Source: JAAYCI01 sp964370195 (GTDB lineage: Bacteria > Bacillota > Clostridia > Oscillospirales > Ruminococcaceae). Taken from it: a stretch of 33,111 bases of DNA. Position 1 is the stretch's first letter. The number at the start of each line of letters is the position of its first letter. The stretch spans positions 1-33,111 of the forward strand of contig CAYJIH010000018.1 of NCBI GenBank assembly GCA_964370195.1. The letters run 5' to 3'. Shown in pieces: positions 1 to 7,166 of the stretch. The notes beneath the pieces were generated by a model. The model made no database searches. It saw only the letters and a program-made list of their open reading frames with translations, and had not been told where the DNA came from. Made by a program: the position numbers and the translations under genes.

Positions 1-321
1 GGGCAAAAGCTTTTTCTAAAGGGCGCGTAGAACACGAGCGCGTACAAAGGGAAAGTGTCAGGGCGTTTTTTTAAAAGGTCACGCCACACAGGGCAGCGAG
101 ATTTCGTGCTGTGTCCACGCGTAACGGGTTACCATCCAAAAAACAAGAAGCTGTGCTTGTCAAGCACAGCTTCTATTTTAGTGTGACCATAGCGGCGCAA
201 ACGGGGGTGCAGTGCGAAGCCTCGCTACCCTGCGGCGTGTGATTTTTATAAAACATCGCCCTTTGGCTTTTGGTTTGAGTTTGCTCGCGTTGTGCGTGTC
301 CTTTAGAAAAAAGTTTGTCCA
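1..321. repeat. Large imperfect inverted repeat (left end cut by window)
   Basis: The top strand from about 10 to 130 aligns with the reverse complement of about 190 to 312, mirrored around position 161 with almost no net insertion or deletion. Examples are TCTAAA at 15-20 against 302-307, GGGCG at 61-65 against 257-261, and GGGCAGCGAG at 91-100 against GGGTAGCGAG read from 230 to 221. The centre of symmetry falls on the terminator hairpin at 146-174. The right arm continues into the GC-rich motif at 310-390, so the left arm probably extends beyond the window. The reading is either two opposed copies of a dispersed intergenic repeat, or one long palindromic element. Confidence 0.6.
146..180 (+). 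terminator. Intrinsic terminator hairpin
   Basis: A perfect 13-bp stem (146-158 with 162-174) closes a 3-nt loop and is followed by ATTTTA. It is the exact centre of the larger inverted repeat. The T-rich tail is short, so termination could be weak. No gene ending just before it can be confirmed inside the window. Confidence 0.6.
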
Positions 322-390
322 CTTTTCAAAGTGGCGGGGTTTGGGGCGGCGCCCCAAGGTCTTCAGCCCAGAGGTAGCGCCCCAAGGTCT
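310..390. repeat. GC-rich intergenic repeat motif
   Basis: This block contains a 7-bp palindrome CCACTTT-TC-AAAGTGG (319-334) and a second palindrome TTGGGGC-GGC-GCCCCAA (341-357). It also has a 14-base direct repeat GCGCCCCAAGGTCT at 349-362 and 377-390 (28-base period). Its base composition is much richer in GC than the surroundings. From memory, blocks with a GGGTTTGGGGC...GCCCCAA core occur as dispersed intergenic repeats in clostridial genomes. The short open frames across it on both strands look non-coding. Confidence 0.5.
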
Positions 391-612
391 GTCCTCTACC
401 TGGTGCAACGTCTTTTTTGTTTTGTCATTCATAGAATAAAGATAAGCAAGATCAAAATGCCAAATGTGGCCTCGGTGGTATTGTGGGTAAATTCTTTGCC
501 CGCAAAGTAAAACTTATAGTGCACCGCAAATGGTTATTAAAGTGGTTCTTTTATCCCATAGGGGTGCAAACTTTATGATGTGTTTGAAAGCAATGGGATA
601 CGCACCGTTTGA
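391..612. other. Intergenic tail with one weak hairpin
   Basis: No gene or promoter is convincing here. A nested hairpin, TATCCCAT (552-559) with ATGGGATA (593-600) enclosing CAAAC (567-571) with GTTTG (582-586), lies just past the end of the oxidoreductase operon. It lacks a U-tract on either strand, so it is not called a terminator. Confidence 0.3.
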
Positions 613-1767
613 TTAAATGCGCTGAACCGGATTCATGAAAGGCTGAATATTGTACTTGCATCGATCGTGCAAAACAAGCTCTGTTACTAAGGTTCCAACC
701 AGTGCCGATAGCACCACGGCACTTTTGAACCCGGCGGCAATGATGAGGCCCGATACAGGGCTTTTGCCAAAAATAGGTTCGTTGTTTTCAGTAAAGGGAG
801 ATGCAGTTACCCAGCCGCGTAGTACCTGTAAATGTGCGGCTGCCGGCGCATAGAGGGCCAACTTTTCGCGCATGGCGATGCAATGCTCTGGCGAAGAGGC
901 ATCTTGTAATTGGTTTGTAATTAGATGATGCGGTTTTGTGGTTTCGCCCAGCAGCAAGTTTCCGTAATGGCTTTGCCCAATGCAAAGTGAGGCCGAGGGT
1001 TTTTCGGGGTCGTGTGCCTCCGCGAAAAATGCGGCCGAAGAATAGTAGGTGTTTAAAAAGGGCGCAATGGCCTCGGTAACAAAACATTCGGCTTTTACAG
1101 AGTGTACCGGAACGTCGAGCCCGGCGCTGCGGCAAATGCCATTGGTGCCAGAACCTGCTGCCACAATGGTGTTTTCGGCGCGAAGTGTTGTGCCGTCTGC
1201 AAGCACAACGCCCTTGCATTGCCCGCCTTCCATGAGCAGAGAATTTACGCTACAGTTCTCTTTTACGGTAAGACCATGTTGTTTGCCACGGCGAACCAAA
1301 GCGTAGAGGTAGTGGAAAGGATATACTTTCCCTTGCTTAAAATACGTGGCCGCCAGCACAGCGTTTTGGTTCATGTTTGGCTCTAGGTCGTATAGTGCTT
1401 TGCCTTCGAGCCAGTGGATGTCTAAGCCGGCTGCTTTCTTTTCTTGATATTCTTTTTCTAAAATGGGAAGATGCGAAGGCGCTTCGGCGCCCACCAGAGA
1501 TTCGCACATGTCATAGCCGATGTTGCAGTCTAGCTCTTTTTCCATCGTTTGCATCAAAGCAAAACCGTCCAACGTAAGCTCAAGGTTTAGCCCCATGGAG
1601 GAATCTTGCACTTGCACATTTCCGAAATTTGCACCAGAGGCGCCACGTCCAATTTCATTTTGGTCTAAAAGCAGGGTGCGCACACCACTTTTTGCTAAAA
1701 AATAGGCGGAGGCACAGCCAAAATAGCCGCCACCAATAACAATGGCATCATACTGTAAATCAATCAT
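613..1767 (-). CDS. FAD-dependent amino/imino-acid dehydrogenase (DAO family), catalytic subunit
   Basis: This 384-residue flavoprotein belongs to the D-amino-acid oxidase/glycine oxidase fold that includes HcnC, OoxB, DadA and the beta subunit of archaeal L-proline dehydrogenases. The dinucleotide-binding motif GGGYFG lies at residues 12-17, and a glycine-rich FAD segment (GRGASGANFGN) follows near 45-55. The expected reaction is oxidation of the C-N bond of an amino, N-methyl-amino or imino acid, with electrons passed to the partner Fe-S and flavin subunits rather than to oxygen. The ATG at 1767 is chosen because GGAGGT sits 7 bases upstream. A TTG five codons earlier would place the start inside that ribosome site. 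The start overlaps the preceding stop by 8 bases (ATGATTGA), which implies translational coupling. The substrate cannot be told from sequence; proline, hydroxyproline, sarcosine and opines are all known for relatives. Confidence 0.88.
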   Translation of the reverse strand: MIDLQYDAIVIGGGYFGCASAYFLAKSGVRTLLLDQNEIGRGASGANFGNVQVQDSSMGLNLELTLDGFALMQTMEKELDCNIGYDMCESLVGAEAPSHLPILEKEYQEKKAAGLDIHWLEGKALYDLEPNMNQNAVLAATYFKQGKVYPFHYLYALVRRGKQHGLTVKENCSVNSLLMEGGQCKGVVLADGTTLRAENTIVAAGSGTNGICRSAGLDVPVHSVKAECFVTEAIAPFLNTYYSSAAFFAEAHDPEKPSASLCIGQSHYGNLLLGETTKPHHLITNQLQDASSPEHCIAMREKLALYAPAAAHLQVLRGWVTASPFTENNEPIFGKSPVSGLIIAAGFKSAVVLSALVGTLVTELVLHDRCKYNIQPFMNPVQRI

Positions 1768-2035
1768 TTTCGCCACCTCCAAAACTGTCTATATCGCAGG
1801 GGACCGCGGGGAAACGTGCCTTATCTGGCGAAAGATCTGCGGCGGTGGCAATGCCCTCGGCTACCAAAATCTGTTGTATCAAGCGCCCGCAAGTGCGGCC
1901 CTGACATGCGCCCATACCAGCCCTAGTGGCACGCTTGATGCTAGGCACTGTGTGCCACCCATCAGCAATGGCCTGTAAAATATCCTGTTTTGTCACTTCT
2001 TCACATCGGCAAATCAAAATGTCTTCAGCTTTCAT
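1760..2035 (-). CDS. BFD-like [2Fe-2S] protein, small subunit of the dehydrogenase
   Basis: This 91-residue protein has the bacterioferritin-associated-ferredoxin-like cysteine pattern C9-x-C11 then C44-x4-C49, which ligates one [2Fe-2S] cluster. In sarcosine oxidase alpha subunits and HcnB-type proteins the same domain is fused to the C-terminus of the NAD(P)/FAD oxidoreductase. Here it is a separate gene, so it probably shuttles electrons between the two flavoproteins of the complex. It overlaps both neighbours (8 bases downstream, 11 upstream), as expected for subunits made in fixed ratio. Confidence 0.82.
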   Translation of the reverse strand: MKAEDILICRCEEVTKQDILQAIADGWHTVPSIKRATRAGMGACQGRTCGRLIQQILVAEGIATAADLSPDKARFPAVPCDIDSFGGGEND

Positions 2036-2477
2036 GGTTTGCCTCCTCTTTTGCCAAGCGTTTCATAAAACGCACGGTGTCTTTTTGTTCTTTTGGAATT
2101 TTTAGTGTTACAAGGGGTGTTTTGTTAAATGCATTTCGGTTTTCAACCAAAAGCACTTCTGCTTCGCACATTACTTGGCCAAAGCGATCTGTTGCTTGCA
2201 CAGTTTGTCCTTTTATGGGCAAGGGGCGATATTCAAAGGGGAATGTGATGGTAGCGCTTGTTTCATCATAATCGGGCACTTGCAAAAAAATGGCTTGACC
2301 GGGGCATTCTGCAACACATAGTTTGCATCCAATGCACTTATCGGTGTGCAAAACGGGGCATGCATTTAAATTCTCTTTTGTAATGGCGCCGCACTTGCAA
2401 ACGGATACACAGGGGTTGCATGGAATTTCCTGGGTGCACTCGATGATGGCAATGCCCTTTGGCGTGTTTTTAGACAT
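2025..2477 (-). CDS. 4Fe-4S ferredoxin-type electron-transfer subunit
   Basis: This 150-residue protein has two cysteine clusters near the N-terminus: C14, C20, C23, C27 and C29, then C40, C48, C51, C54 and C58. The second includes a textbook CxxCxxCxxxCP [4Fe-4S] motif (CIGCKLCVAECP). The first motif (CNPCVSVCKCG) is less regular. The C-terminal 90 residues carry no cysteine motif apart from one Cys and look like a small beta-rich domain. By position it links the FAD subunit to an external acceptor, like the gamma subunit of the multi-subunit L-proline dehydrogenases described in Thermococcales. It overlaps both neighbouring genes. Confidence 0.8.
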   Translation of the reverse strand: MSKNTPKGIAIIECTQEIPCNPCVSVCKCGAITKENLNACPVLHTDKCIGCKLCVAECPGQAIFLQVPDYDETSATITFPFEYRPLPIKGQTVQATDRFGQVMCEAEVLLVENRNAFNKTPLVTLKIPKEQKDTVRFMKRLAKEEANHES

Positions 2478-3564
2478 ACAGGCAAGCTCCTTTCTCTATG
2501 GTGCGCATTTTTCCGTCTAAACGACGTTGGGCGTGGCTGCCACTGCGTAAGTCGCTAAGGCTTTGTTGTAAAGCACTTAGGCGGCTGTTTATTTCGGTGT
2601 CAGAAAAGCCGAGCGACAAAGCAGCGTGTAAACCGGCAAGGCGTCCTTCTTCTAAGGCGGTGTTTGCCTCTTCTACGCCGGCAATGTCTCCGCATACATA
2701 CACGTCTTCTTCGCTACTGCGCATATAGGGATCGTGCAGGGGAAACTTACCGCCTAAAATACCCTCAAACGTGGTTTTGCAGCCATACATTTCGGAAAGT
2801 TCAATGCGTGGATTGAGGCCAACAGCCAAAAGAACCGTATCCACCTCGATGGTTTTTTCGGTGCCCTCTTGTGGGCAAAAACATTCATTCACCGCTGCAA
2901 TGGTGGCACTTTCTACATGGTCTGTGCCATTGGCAGACACAACCGTGTGTGATGTGTAAATGGGCACACCGGCACGTTGGATTTTGCCTGCATGCACTTT
3001 ATATCCGGTTACTTGTGGGGCACCTTCTACCAAGGCCACCACATTGGCGCCGGCTTGCATTAGCTGGTAAGACACGATGAGCCCCACATTGCCAGAGCCT
3101 ACCATCAAAATGTTTTTTCCCACCAGTGTGCCATGCACATTGCAAAATGTTTGTGCTGCTCCTGCGGTCATTACGCCGGGCAATGTCCAGCCGGCAAAGG
3201 CAAAGGCGTTTTCTTTGGCGCCGGTGGCTAAAACCACCTTTTTTGCCTTGTGTTTTTGTAAGGTTCCATTTTGCATCAAAGCCATACGTCCATCGTCTAA
3301 AAGGCCCAATGCGCGCGTGTTGAGCAAAATGGAAACGCCAAGCTCTTTTGCTTGTTCTAGCAAAATATCAGCAATTTGGAAACCACGCACACCGGCATAG
3401 TGTGCACCGGAACCAAAAAACTTATGAATTTGTTTGTATAGCTGGCCACCGGCTTTTAAGTTTTCGTCTACAACGGTAACAGCTGCGCCACAACGTGCGG
3501 CCTCTATAGCAGCGCCAAGCCCCGCGGGCCCTGCACCTACCACCAATACGTCACTTACAGACAT
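2470..3564 (-). CDS. NAD(P)/FAD-dependent oxidoreductase subunit (HcnB/SoxA-like)
   Basis: This 364-residue pyridine-nucleotide-disulfide-oxidoreductase fold protein has an N-terminal FAD motif GAGPAG at 10-15 and an internal second Rossmann motif (GSGNVG) for a nicotinamide nucleotide. A late FAD-contact motif (CGDIAGVEEANTALEEGRLAG region) is also present. It corresponds to the middle domain of sarcosine oxidase alpha or HcnB but lacks the C-terminal BFD domain, which is a separate gene here (1760-2035). It lacks the CxxxxC redox disulfide of true disulfide reductases. It probably passes electrons from the amine oxidation to NAD(P) or another carrier. The start at 3564 overlaps the end of the upstream gene by 10 bases. 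Confidence 0.85.
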   Translation of the reverse strand: MSVSDVLVVGAGPAGLGAAIEAARCGAAVTVVDENLKAGGQLYKQIHKFFGSGAHYAGVRGFQIADILLEQAKELGVSILLNTRALGLLDDGRMALMQNGTLQKHKAKKVVLATGAKENAFAFAGWTLPGVMTAGAAQTFCNVHGTLVGKNILMVGSGNVGLIVSYQLMQAGANVVALVEGAPQVTGYKVHAGKIQRAGVPIYTSHTVVSANGTDHVESATIAAVNECFCPQEGTEKTIEVDTVLLAVGLNPRIELSEMYGCKTTFEGILGGKFPLHDPYMRSSEEDVYVCGDIAGVEEANTALEEGRLAGLHAALSLGFSDTEINSRLSALQQSLSDLRSGSHAQRRLDGKMRTIEKGACLYV

Positions 3565-3878
3565 AGCACACCCACCTTTCCTAGGCCGTGTTGCCGCTCA
3601 ATAACCATGCCCTCTTCCAAAGGGGTAACACATGAGCGGATGTTCGGCTGGCCGTTTACCACCACTACACAATCGTTGCATTGGCCGATGCCACAAAATA
3701 AGCTTCGTGCCTCGCGCCTTTTTTCCGTTGTGCGAAAAATATGGATATTATTTTCCAGTAAAGCGGCAGCAATGGGCTCTCCTAAAGCACCTTGCAATTG
3801 ATGCCCTTCAAACGTAAAAGGCACAGATGTTGCGGTAGGAAATTCTAAAATTGGATGTTCGTTTTTGTACATACACAT
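3555..3878 (-). CDS. (2Fe-2S)-binding protein, first gene of the dehydrogenase operon
   Basis: This 107-residue protein matches the Fer2_4 domain found at the N-terminus of sarcosine oxidase alpha and as HcnA. The plant-type [2Fe-2S] ligands are C62, C67, C70 and C83 (C-x4-C-x2-C-x12-C). The ATG at 3878 has AGAGGTG 6 bases upstream. A GTG at 3887 would overlap that ribosome site and is rejected. It is the promoter-proximal gene of the five-gene operon. A recognisable promoter lies 55-85 bases upstream. Confidence 0.82.
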   Translation of the reverse strand: MCMYKNEHPILEFPTATSVPFTFEGHQLQGALGEPIAAALLENNIHIFRTTEKRREARSLFCGIGQCNDCVVVVNGQPNIRSCVTPLEEGMVIERQHGLGKVGVLCL

Positions 3879-3933
3879 GATGCTCACCTCTATTTCAAAG
3901 TCTATTTTGCAATGGGTTTATGTGAACAACCAA

Positions 3934-3965
3934 AGTATACCACAGGTTAACTTGTTCGTACAAGT
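3934..3965 (-). promoter_or_regulatory. Promoter and 16-bp operator-like dyad for the dehydrogenase operon
   Basis: Read on the minus strand, TTGTAC (3958-3963) and TATACT (3934-3939) are spaced by 18 bases. The -35 box lies inside the inverted repeat ACTTGTTCGTACAAGT (3950-3965). A repressor bound there would block RNA polymerase. The TTGT-N4-ACAA shape resembles sites bound by GntR-family regulators (inference). No GntR gene is in the window. Confidence 0.6.
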
Positions 3966-4007
3966 GAAAAAATAGACAAACATATCAATATTTTTCTGTA
4001 AGGTTGT

Positions 4008-4129
4008 ACAAAAAATAAAAAAGTGCCAATTGCATCATCAGATAAGAGCTACCGCATGGTTTTGTATATCAATACATACCTTTTTGGGCAGGCCTATCTT
4101 TTCAGCAATGAGCACTTTTGTTATTTTGT
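4008..4129. repeat. 122-bp hairpin-forming element between MFS gene and dehydrogenase operon
   Basis: The arms at about 4008-4033 and 4105-4129 are inverted copies of each other over about 25 bases with few mismatches. The interior forms further stems on the minus strand: AAGATA with TATCT, CTGCC with GGTAG, and an apical GTATGT/ATATAC stem. The minus-strand product ends in GGCAC followed by T6-A-T6. It could terminate the MFS transcript, be a small structured RNA, or be a MITE-like element. It matches no riboswitch class I can recall. Confidence 0.5.
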
Positions 4130-4229
4130 GATTTCAAATACGGTACAGGCATCTGTTCTATAATGTCGCTTTGCGTAATGGGGGCGCTTGTTTGTATAGA
4201 AAGTTAAAGGGAAGCGCTTTTAAAGCAGA

Positions 4230-5456
4230 CTATGCTTTTGCATTCTTTTTCGTAATGCGTTTTACAAGCAGAATAAGAACCACAGCCACAAGAGAACAAA
4301 TGCTGGCAATGGCAAAGGCGGGGAACATTAAGCTAATGTCGTCAGTGGCTAAGTTTTTATAATATCCTGCGATATACGAGGAGCCAACTGCAGCAACACC
4401 AAAGCCAAGAAGCACCATGCCATAGTTTGTGGCTACATAAGTTGGGCCAAACGTTTCGGCGGTAAGTGTGGGGTATGTGGAAAGCAGGCCGCCATAGAAA
4501 AAGCCGATTAGGCCGATTAAAACAAAAACCCAATAGCCTTGTGCCCAGTTTACACATAAGGACATAGCGCTGCTACCAATCATTAAAATAACAAGTGTTG
4601 TGATGCGGCCCAGTTTGTCGGAGATAAAGCCCCAAAAAAGGCGGCCCACAGAGTTGAAAATAGAAATCATAAGCACACCAACGGTGGCTGTTTCCACCAT
4701 GCCATGTCCCACCGCAATTGGTTTTGCAAAACCAATCATCATAAGGCCGCCTGTGCATGCAAGCATCATAGACAAGGTGATGAGATAGAATTCGCTGCGT
4801 TTAAGTGTTTGCAGTGGGGTTTTGTCTTTTGTGGCTTCTTGTGCTTTTTGTGCTGCTTGCCCTGATGATTTTTCTGTATATAAGAAAAACGAGCCCGTAG
4901 TGCATACAATAAGAAAAATAAAGGCGATAATACGAAGTGCCATCAACTCGCCAACGCCTTGGCCGCCAAAAGCTGCAATCATGTATTCTACAATGGGGGT
5001 GAATACAACGCCACCAAGCCCAAGGGCTGCCACCACAAGGCCTGTAACAAGGCCTTTCTTTTCAGGGTATAGCTTTTGCACACAGGCGATGGTGGGCGAA
5101 TAGGCAAAACCCATGCCAATACCACCCATTACACCGTATGTTAGCAAAATGAGGTAGGGGTAATTGGGCGGTGTGAATGAAGCAAGAAAAAATCCGATTG
5201 AAAGGATAAAACCGCCAATCATGACCACCATTTTCACAGGGATTTTAGAGGTGAGCAACCCGCCGCAAACACTGCCCACGGTAAGCGTGGAAAGCAGCAA
5301 TGAATAAGCAAGGCTTGCAGCGGCATTGTCTCCGCCAAAAAGAGAGTTGGCAATGCCGGTTTGAAATACGCTCCAGATATAAGCAACCCCTAAACAGAGT
5401 TGAATGGCAATGGCGGCAAGAAGCGCCATGGTTTTGCGTGTGGACATGTGTTTCAT
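4230..5456 (-). CDS. OFA-family MFS transporter (oxalate/formate antiporter-like)
   Basis: This 408-residue protein has about 12 hydrophobic segments and the N-terminal signature of the OFA family (GVAYIWSVFQ in the first helix). A second conserved block is MGGIGMGFAYSPTIACVQK (helix 4-5 region). It ends in a short lysine-rich cytoplasmic tail. OFA proteins exchange or import small carboxylates such as oxalate, formate, lactate or pyruvate, and many clostridial members have unknown substrates. The ATG at 5456 is chosen because AAAGGAG precedes it by 6 bases. Upstream codons in the same frame lie in the promoter. Same-strand position next to the dehydrogenase operon suggests import of its substrate or export of a product, but a separate promoter and the 122-bp element divide them. 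Confidence 0.87.
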   Translation of the reverse strand: MKHMSTRKTMALLAAIAIQLCLGVAYIWSVFQTGIANSLFGGDNAAASLAYSLLLSTLTVGSVCGGLLTSKIPVKMVVMIGGFILSIGFFLASFTPPNYPYLILLTYGVMGGIGMGFAYSPTIACVQKLYPEKKGLVTGLVVAALGLGGVVFTPIVEYMIAAFGGQGVGELMALRIIAFIFLIVCTTGSFFLYTEKSSGQAAQKAQEATKDKTPLQTLKRSEFYLITLSMMLACTGGLMMIGFAKPIAVGHGMVETATVGVLMISIFNSVGRLFWGFISDKLGRITTLVILMIGSSAMSLCVNWAQGYWVFVLIGLIGFFYGGLLSTYPTLTAETFGPTYVATNYGMVLLGFGVAAVGSSYIAGYYKNLATDDISLMFPAFAIASICSLVAVVLILLVKRITKKNAKA

Positions 5457-5492
5457 AGAAAACTCCTTTGTTTTGTAAAGCAATATTTTTTT

Positions 5493-5522
5493 ATTATACA
5501 AAATATATAAAGGCCAGCACAA
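5493..5522 (-). promoter_or_regulatory. Promoter of the OFA transporter
   Basis: On the minus strand, TTGTGC (5517-5522) and a perfect TATAAT (5493-5498) are 18 bases apart. The start would lie about 30 bases before the ATG at 5456. Confidence 0.6.
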
Positions 5523-6022
5523 TAGTAGAATATTGACATTTTTCTTTAGGTGAGTAGAGAGAAAAAATTACATGGTGTATATTTTTTTAAAAATGCATAC
5601 ATGCGAAAAATATGGTGCAGTGGAAAGCGGAGAGGAATAAACAAGGGAGGTGAGGGGGAGATTGATTTTTTGTTTGGTCGTTTATGCAATGGGTGGTGAT
5701 GTATGTTGAATGCAATAATGTGCCAAGAATATTTGTTTTGTAGAACAACAAAGAATGTTTTGTTCGTCTTGTGCGTTTTGCATAAAAGTTGGTTTCATTA
5801 TTCGGCGTAATGTCAATTTTTTTGAATTTGTCTTGTATTTAAAATGTGTTTTATGGTACACTCAAAAAGCTTTACGGTGATCTGTGGTTTTTGAACTTGA
5901 TCCACATTTGTGGTTTTGTTGGACAAGAATGCATTTGGCTTTGGTTCATTTTCTGAGAAGTTGTCAACTCGCCAATTCGGGCGAGATTGCATACATAACA
6001 TTTTTTAGGAGGATCGTAGATC
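5523..6022. promoter_or_regulatory. Divergent intergenic region with probable bmp promoter and leader hairpin
   Basis: This 500-base AT-rich gap separates two divergent genes. The best plus-strand promoter is TTGTCT (5828-5833), 18 bases, TATGGT (5852-5857), which is only a moderate match. The leader would be about 160 bases long and holds CCACATTTGTGG (5-bp stem) and a stronger hairpin CTCGCC-AATTCG-GGCGAG (5968-5985), 38 bases before the bmp start. No purine riboswitch core was found. The stretch 5540-5820 shows nothing convincing. Confidence 0.4.
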
Positions 6023-7105
6023 ATGAAGAAAAAAATTTCTATTCTACTGGCTGTTTTGATGCTTGTTGCAATGGTTGCGGCTTGCGGTGGCACAGCTGAA
6101 AGCACAGCACCAGCAGAGAGCGGTGCCGCAGCAGAGAGTGGCGCAGCCGAAGGCGGCGATGCAGCTGCTGAAGGTGGCGATGTTCAAATTGGTATTCTAA
6201 TTCCTGGCTCGCCTACAGATGGTGGCTTTAGCCAATCTGCTGCTGAAGCAGGCCGTCACTTAGAAGAAACATACGGCTACTCTGTATCTGTTGTAGAAGC
6301 CGCAACATCCGAAACCATCAAACAAGAAGGTCAAATCATGGGCGATGACGGCTATGATGTTGTGTTTGGCCATGGCGGCCAGTGCGCTGCACCGTTTGCA
6401 GAAATCGTGGCTGATTATCCCGACACCATGTTCTACACAGTAGGTGGCGACATTCTTTCAGACAACCAAATTCCTTTGGTAATGTGCTTAGAGGAAGCTA
6501 CATATATTGCTGGTGTTGTTACTGCTATGATGGACGACATGAATGCCATCGGCATCACTTTGGGTGGAGACTTCCCCGCTTACACAAAAACCACCACTGG
6601 CTGGGCACTTGGTGCACGCAGTGTAAACCCTGATATCGAAATTTTGCAAGCTGTTTTGAGCAGCCCTGATGCAAACGAAGCATATGAGACCACTTTGAGC
6701 CAAATTCAAAATGGTGCCGGTGCTATCCTGTCGAACGCCAACGAAGGCCAAGCTGGCGCTATCAAAGCTGTATCTGAGAGCGAAGGCGTTTATGCCATCG
6801 GTTGCTTAGGCGATTTCACTTCTCAAGCTCCAGAGCAAGTTATCATGAACACATTTGGCGATTATACCACTATGTATGAGGATGCAACACAACGTGCTTT
6901 GGCCGGCGATATGCCTGCTGAAATTCAGTTCTACACACTGGCAAATGGCGCTATCTCCTACGAGTGGAACCCAGCTGTGGAAGAGACCCTTTCTGAGGAA
7001 ATCATCCAAGCTGCTGCAGACACTGAAGCTGCCATCATTGCTGGCGAAATCGACGTACCAAACGAATTCGAGCAAGATGAAGCAGAGGCAACTCTGGCTG
7101 CATAA
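6023..7105 (+). CDS. BMP-family nucleoside-binding lipoprotein
   Basis: This 360-residue protein is the extracellular substrate-binding component of a nucleoside ABC transporter (BmpA/PnrA/NupN family). A signal peptide ends in the lipobox VAAC with the lipidated cysteine at residue 21. It is followed by an Ala/Gly/Glu-rich linker of about 35 residues and then the periplasmic-binding fold, starting VQIGILIPGSPTDGGFSQSA. BMP hallmarks present are the GSPTDGGF segment and the VFGHGGQ region. AGGAGG lies 10 bases before the ATG. A strong terminator directly follows, so it can be made in excess over the membrane parts encoded from 7682. It is co-oriented with the ATPase and permease genes. Confidence 0.9.
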   Translation: MKKKISILLAVLMLVAMVAACGGTAESTAPAESGAAAESGAAEGGDAAAEGGDVQIGILIPGSPTDGGFSQSAAEAGRHLEETYGYSVSVVEAATSETIKQEGQIMGDDGYDVVFGHGGQCAAPFAEIVADYPDTMFYTVGGDILSDNQIPLVMCLEEATYIAGVVTAMMDDMNAIGITLGGDFPAYTKTTTGWALGARSVNPDIEILQAVLSSPDANEAYETTLSQIQNGAGAILSNANEGQAGAIKAVSESEGVYAIGCLGDFTSQAPEQVIMNTFGDYTTMYEDATQRALAGDMPAEIQFYTLANGAISYEWNPAVEETLSEEIIQAAADTEAAIIAGEIDVPNEFEQDEAEATLAA

Positions 7106-7129
7106 TTGGCACCTTTAAAATGCATTGAT

Positions 7130-7166
7130 AAAACCATCGGGTTTCTCCCGGTGGTTTTATTTTTTT
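7130..7166 (+). terminator. Strong intrinsic terminator after the BMP lipoprotein
   Basis: A 12-bp stem (7130-7141 with 7147-7158, one G-T pair) with a TTTCT loop is followed by ATTTTTTTG. It separates the lipoprotein gene from the ATPase/permease operon. Confidence 0.9.

Noticed and set aside
3..74. Open frame of 23 codons running in from the left edge and stopping before the terminator
   Set aside because: Its sequence is the mirror copy of the right arm of the inverted repeat, so it is better explained as repeat DNA than as the end of a gene.
75..135. Resemblance of GGTCACGC...CAGGGC to a c-di-GMP-I riboswitch start
   Set aside because: The conserved GCAAA segments and the tetraloop/receptor arrangement are missing, and the stretch belongs to the inverted repeat.
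178..439. Overlapping open frames on both strands (75-84 codons)
   Set aside because: They lie inside the GC-rich repeat block, lack ribosome sites and show basic, unstructured composition typical of translated repeats.
5540..6022. Purine riboswitch before the nucleoside-binding protein
   Set aside because: No conserved three-way-junction core (paired TATA-type P1 with kissing loops) could be found.
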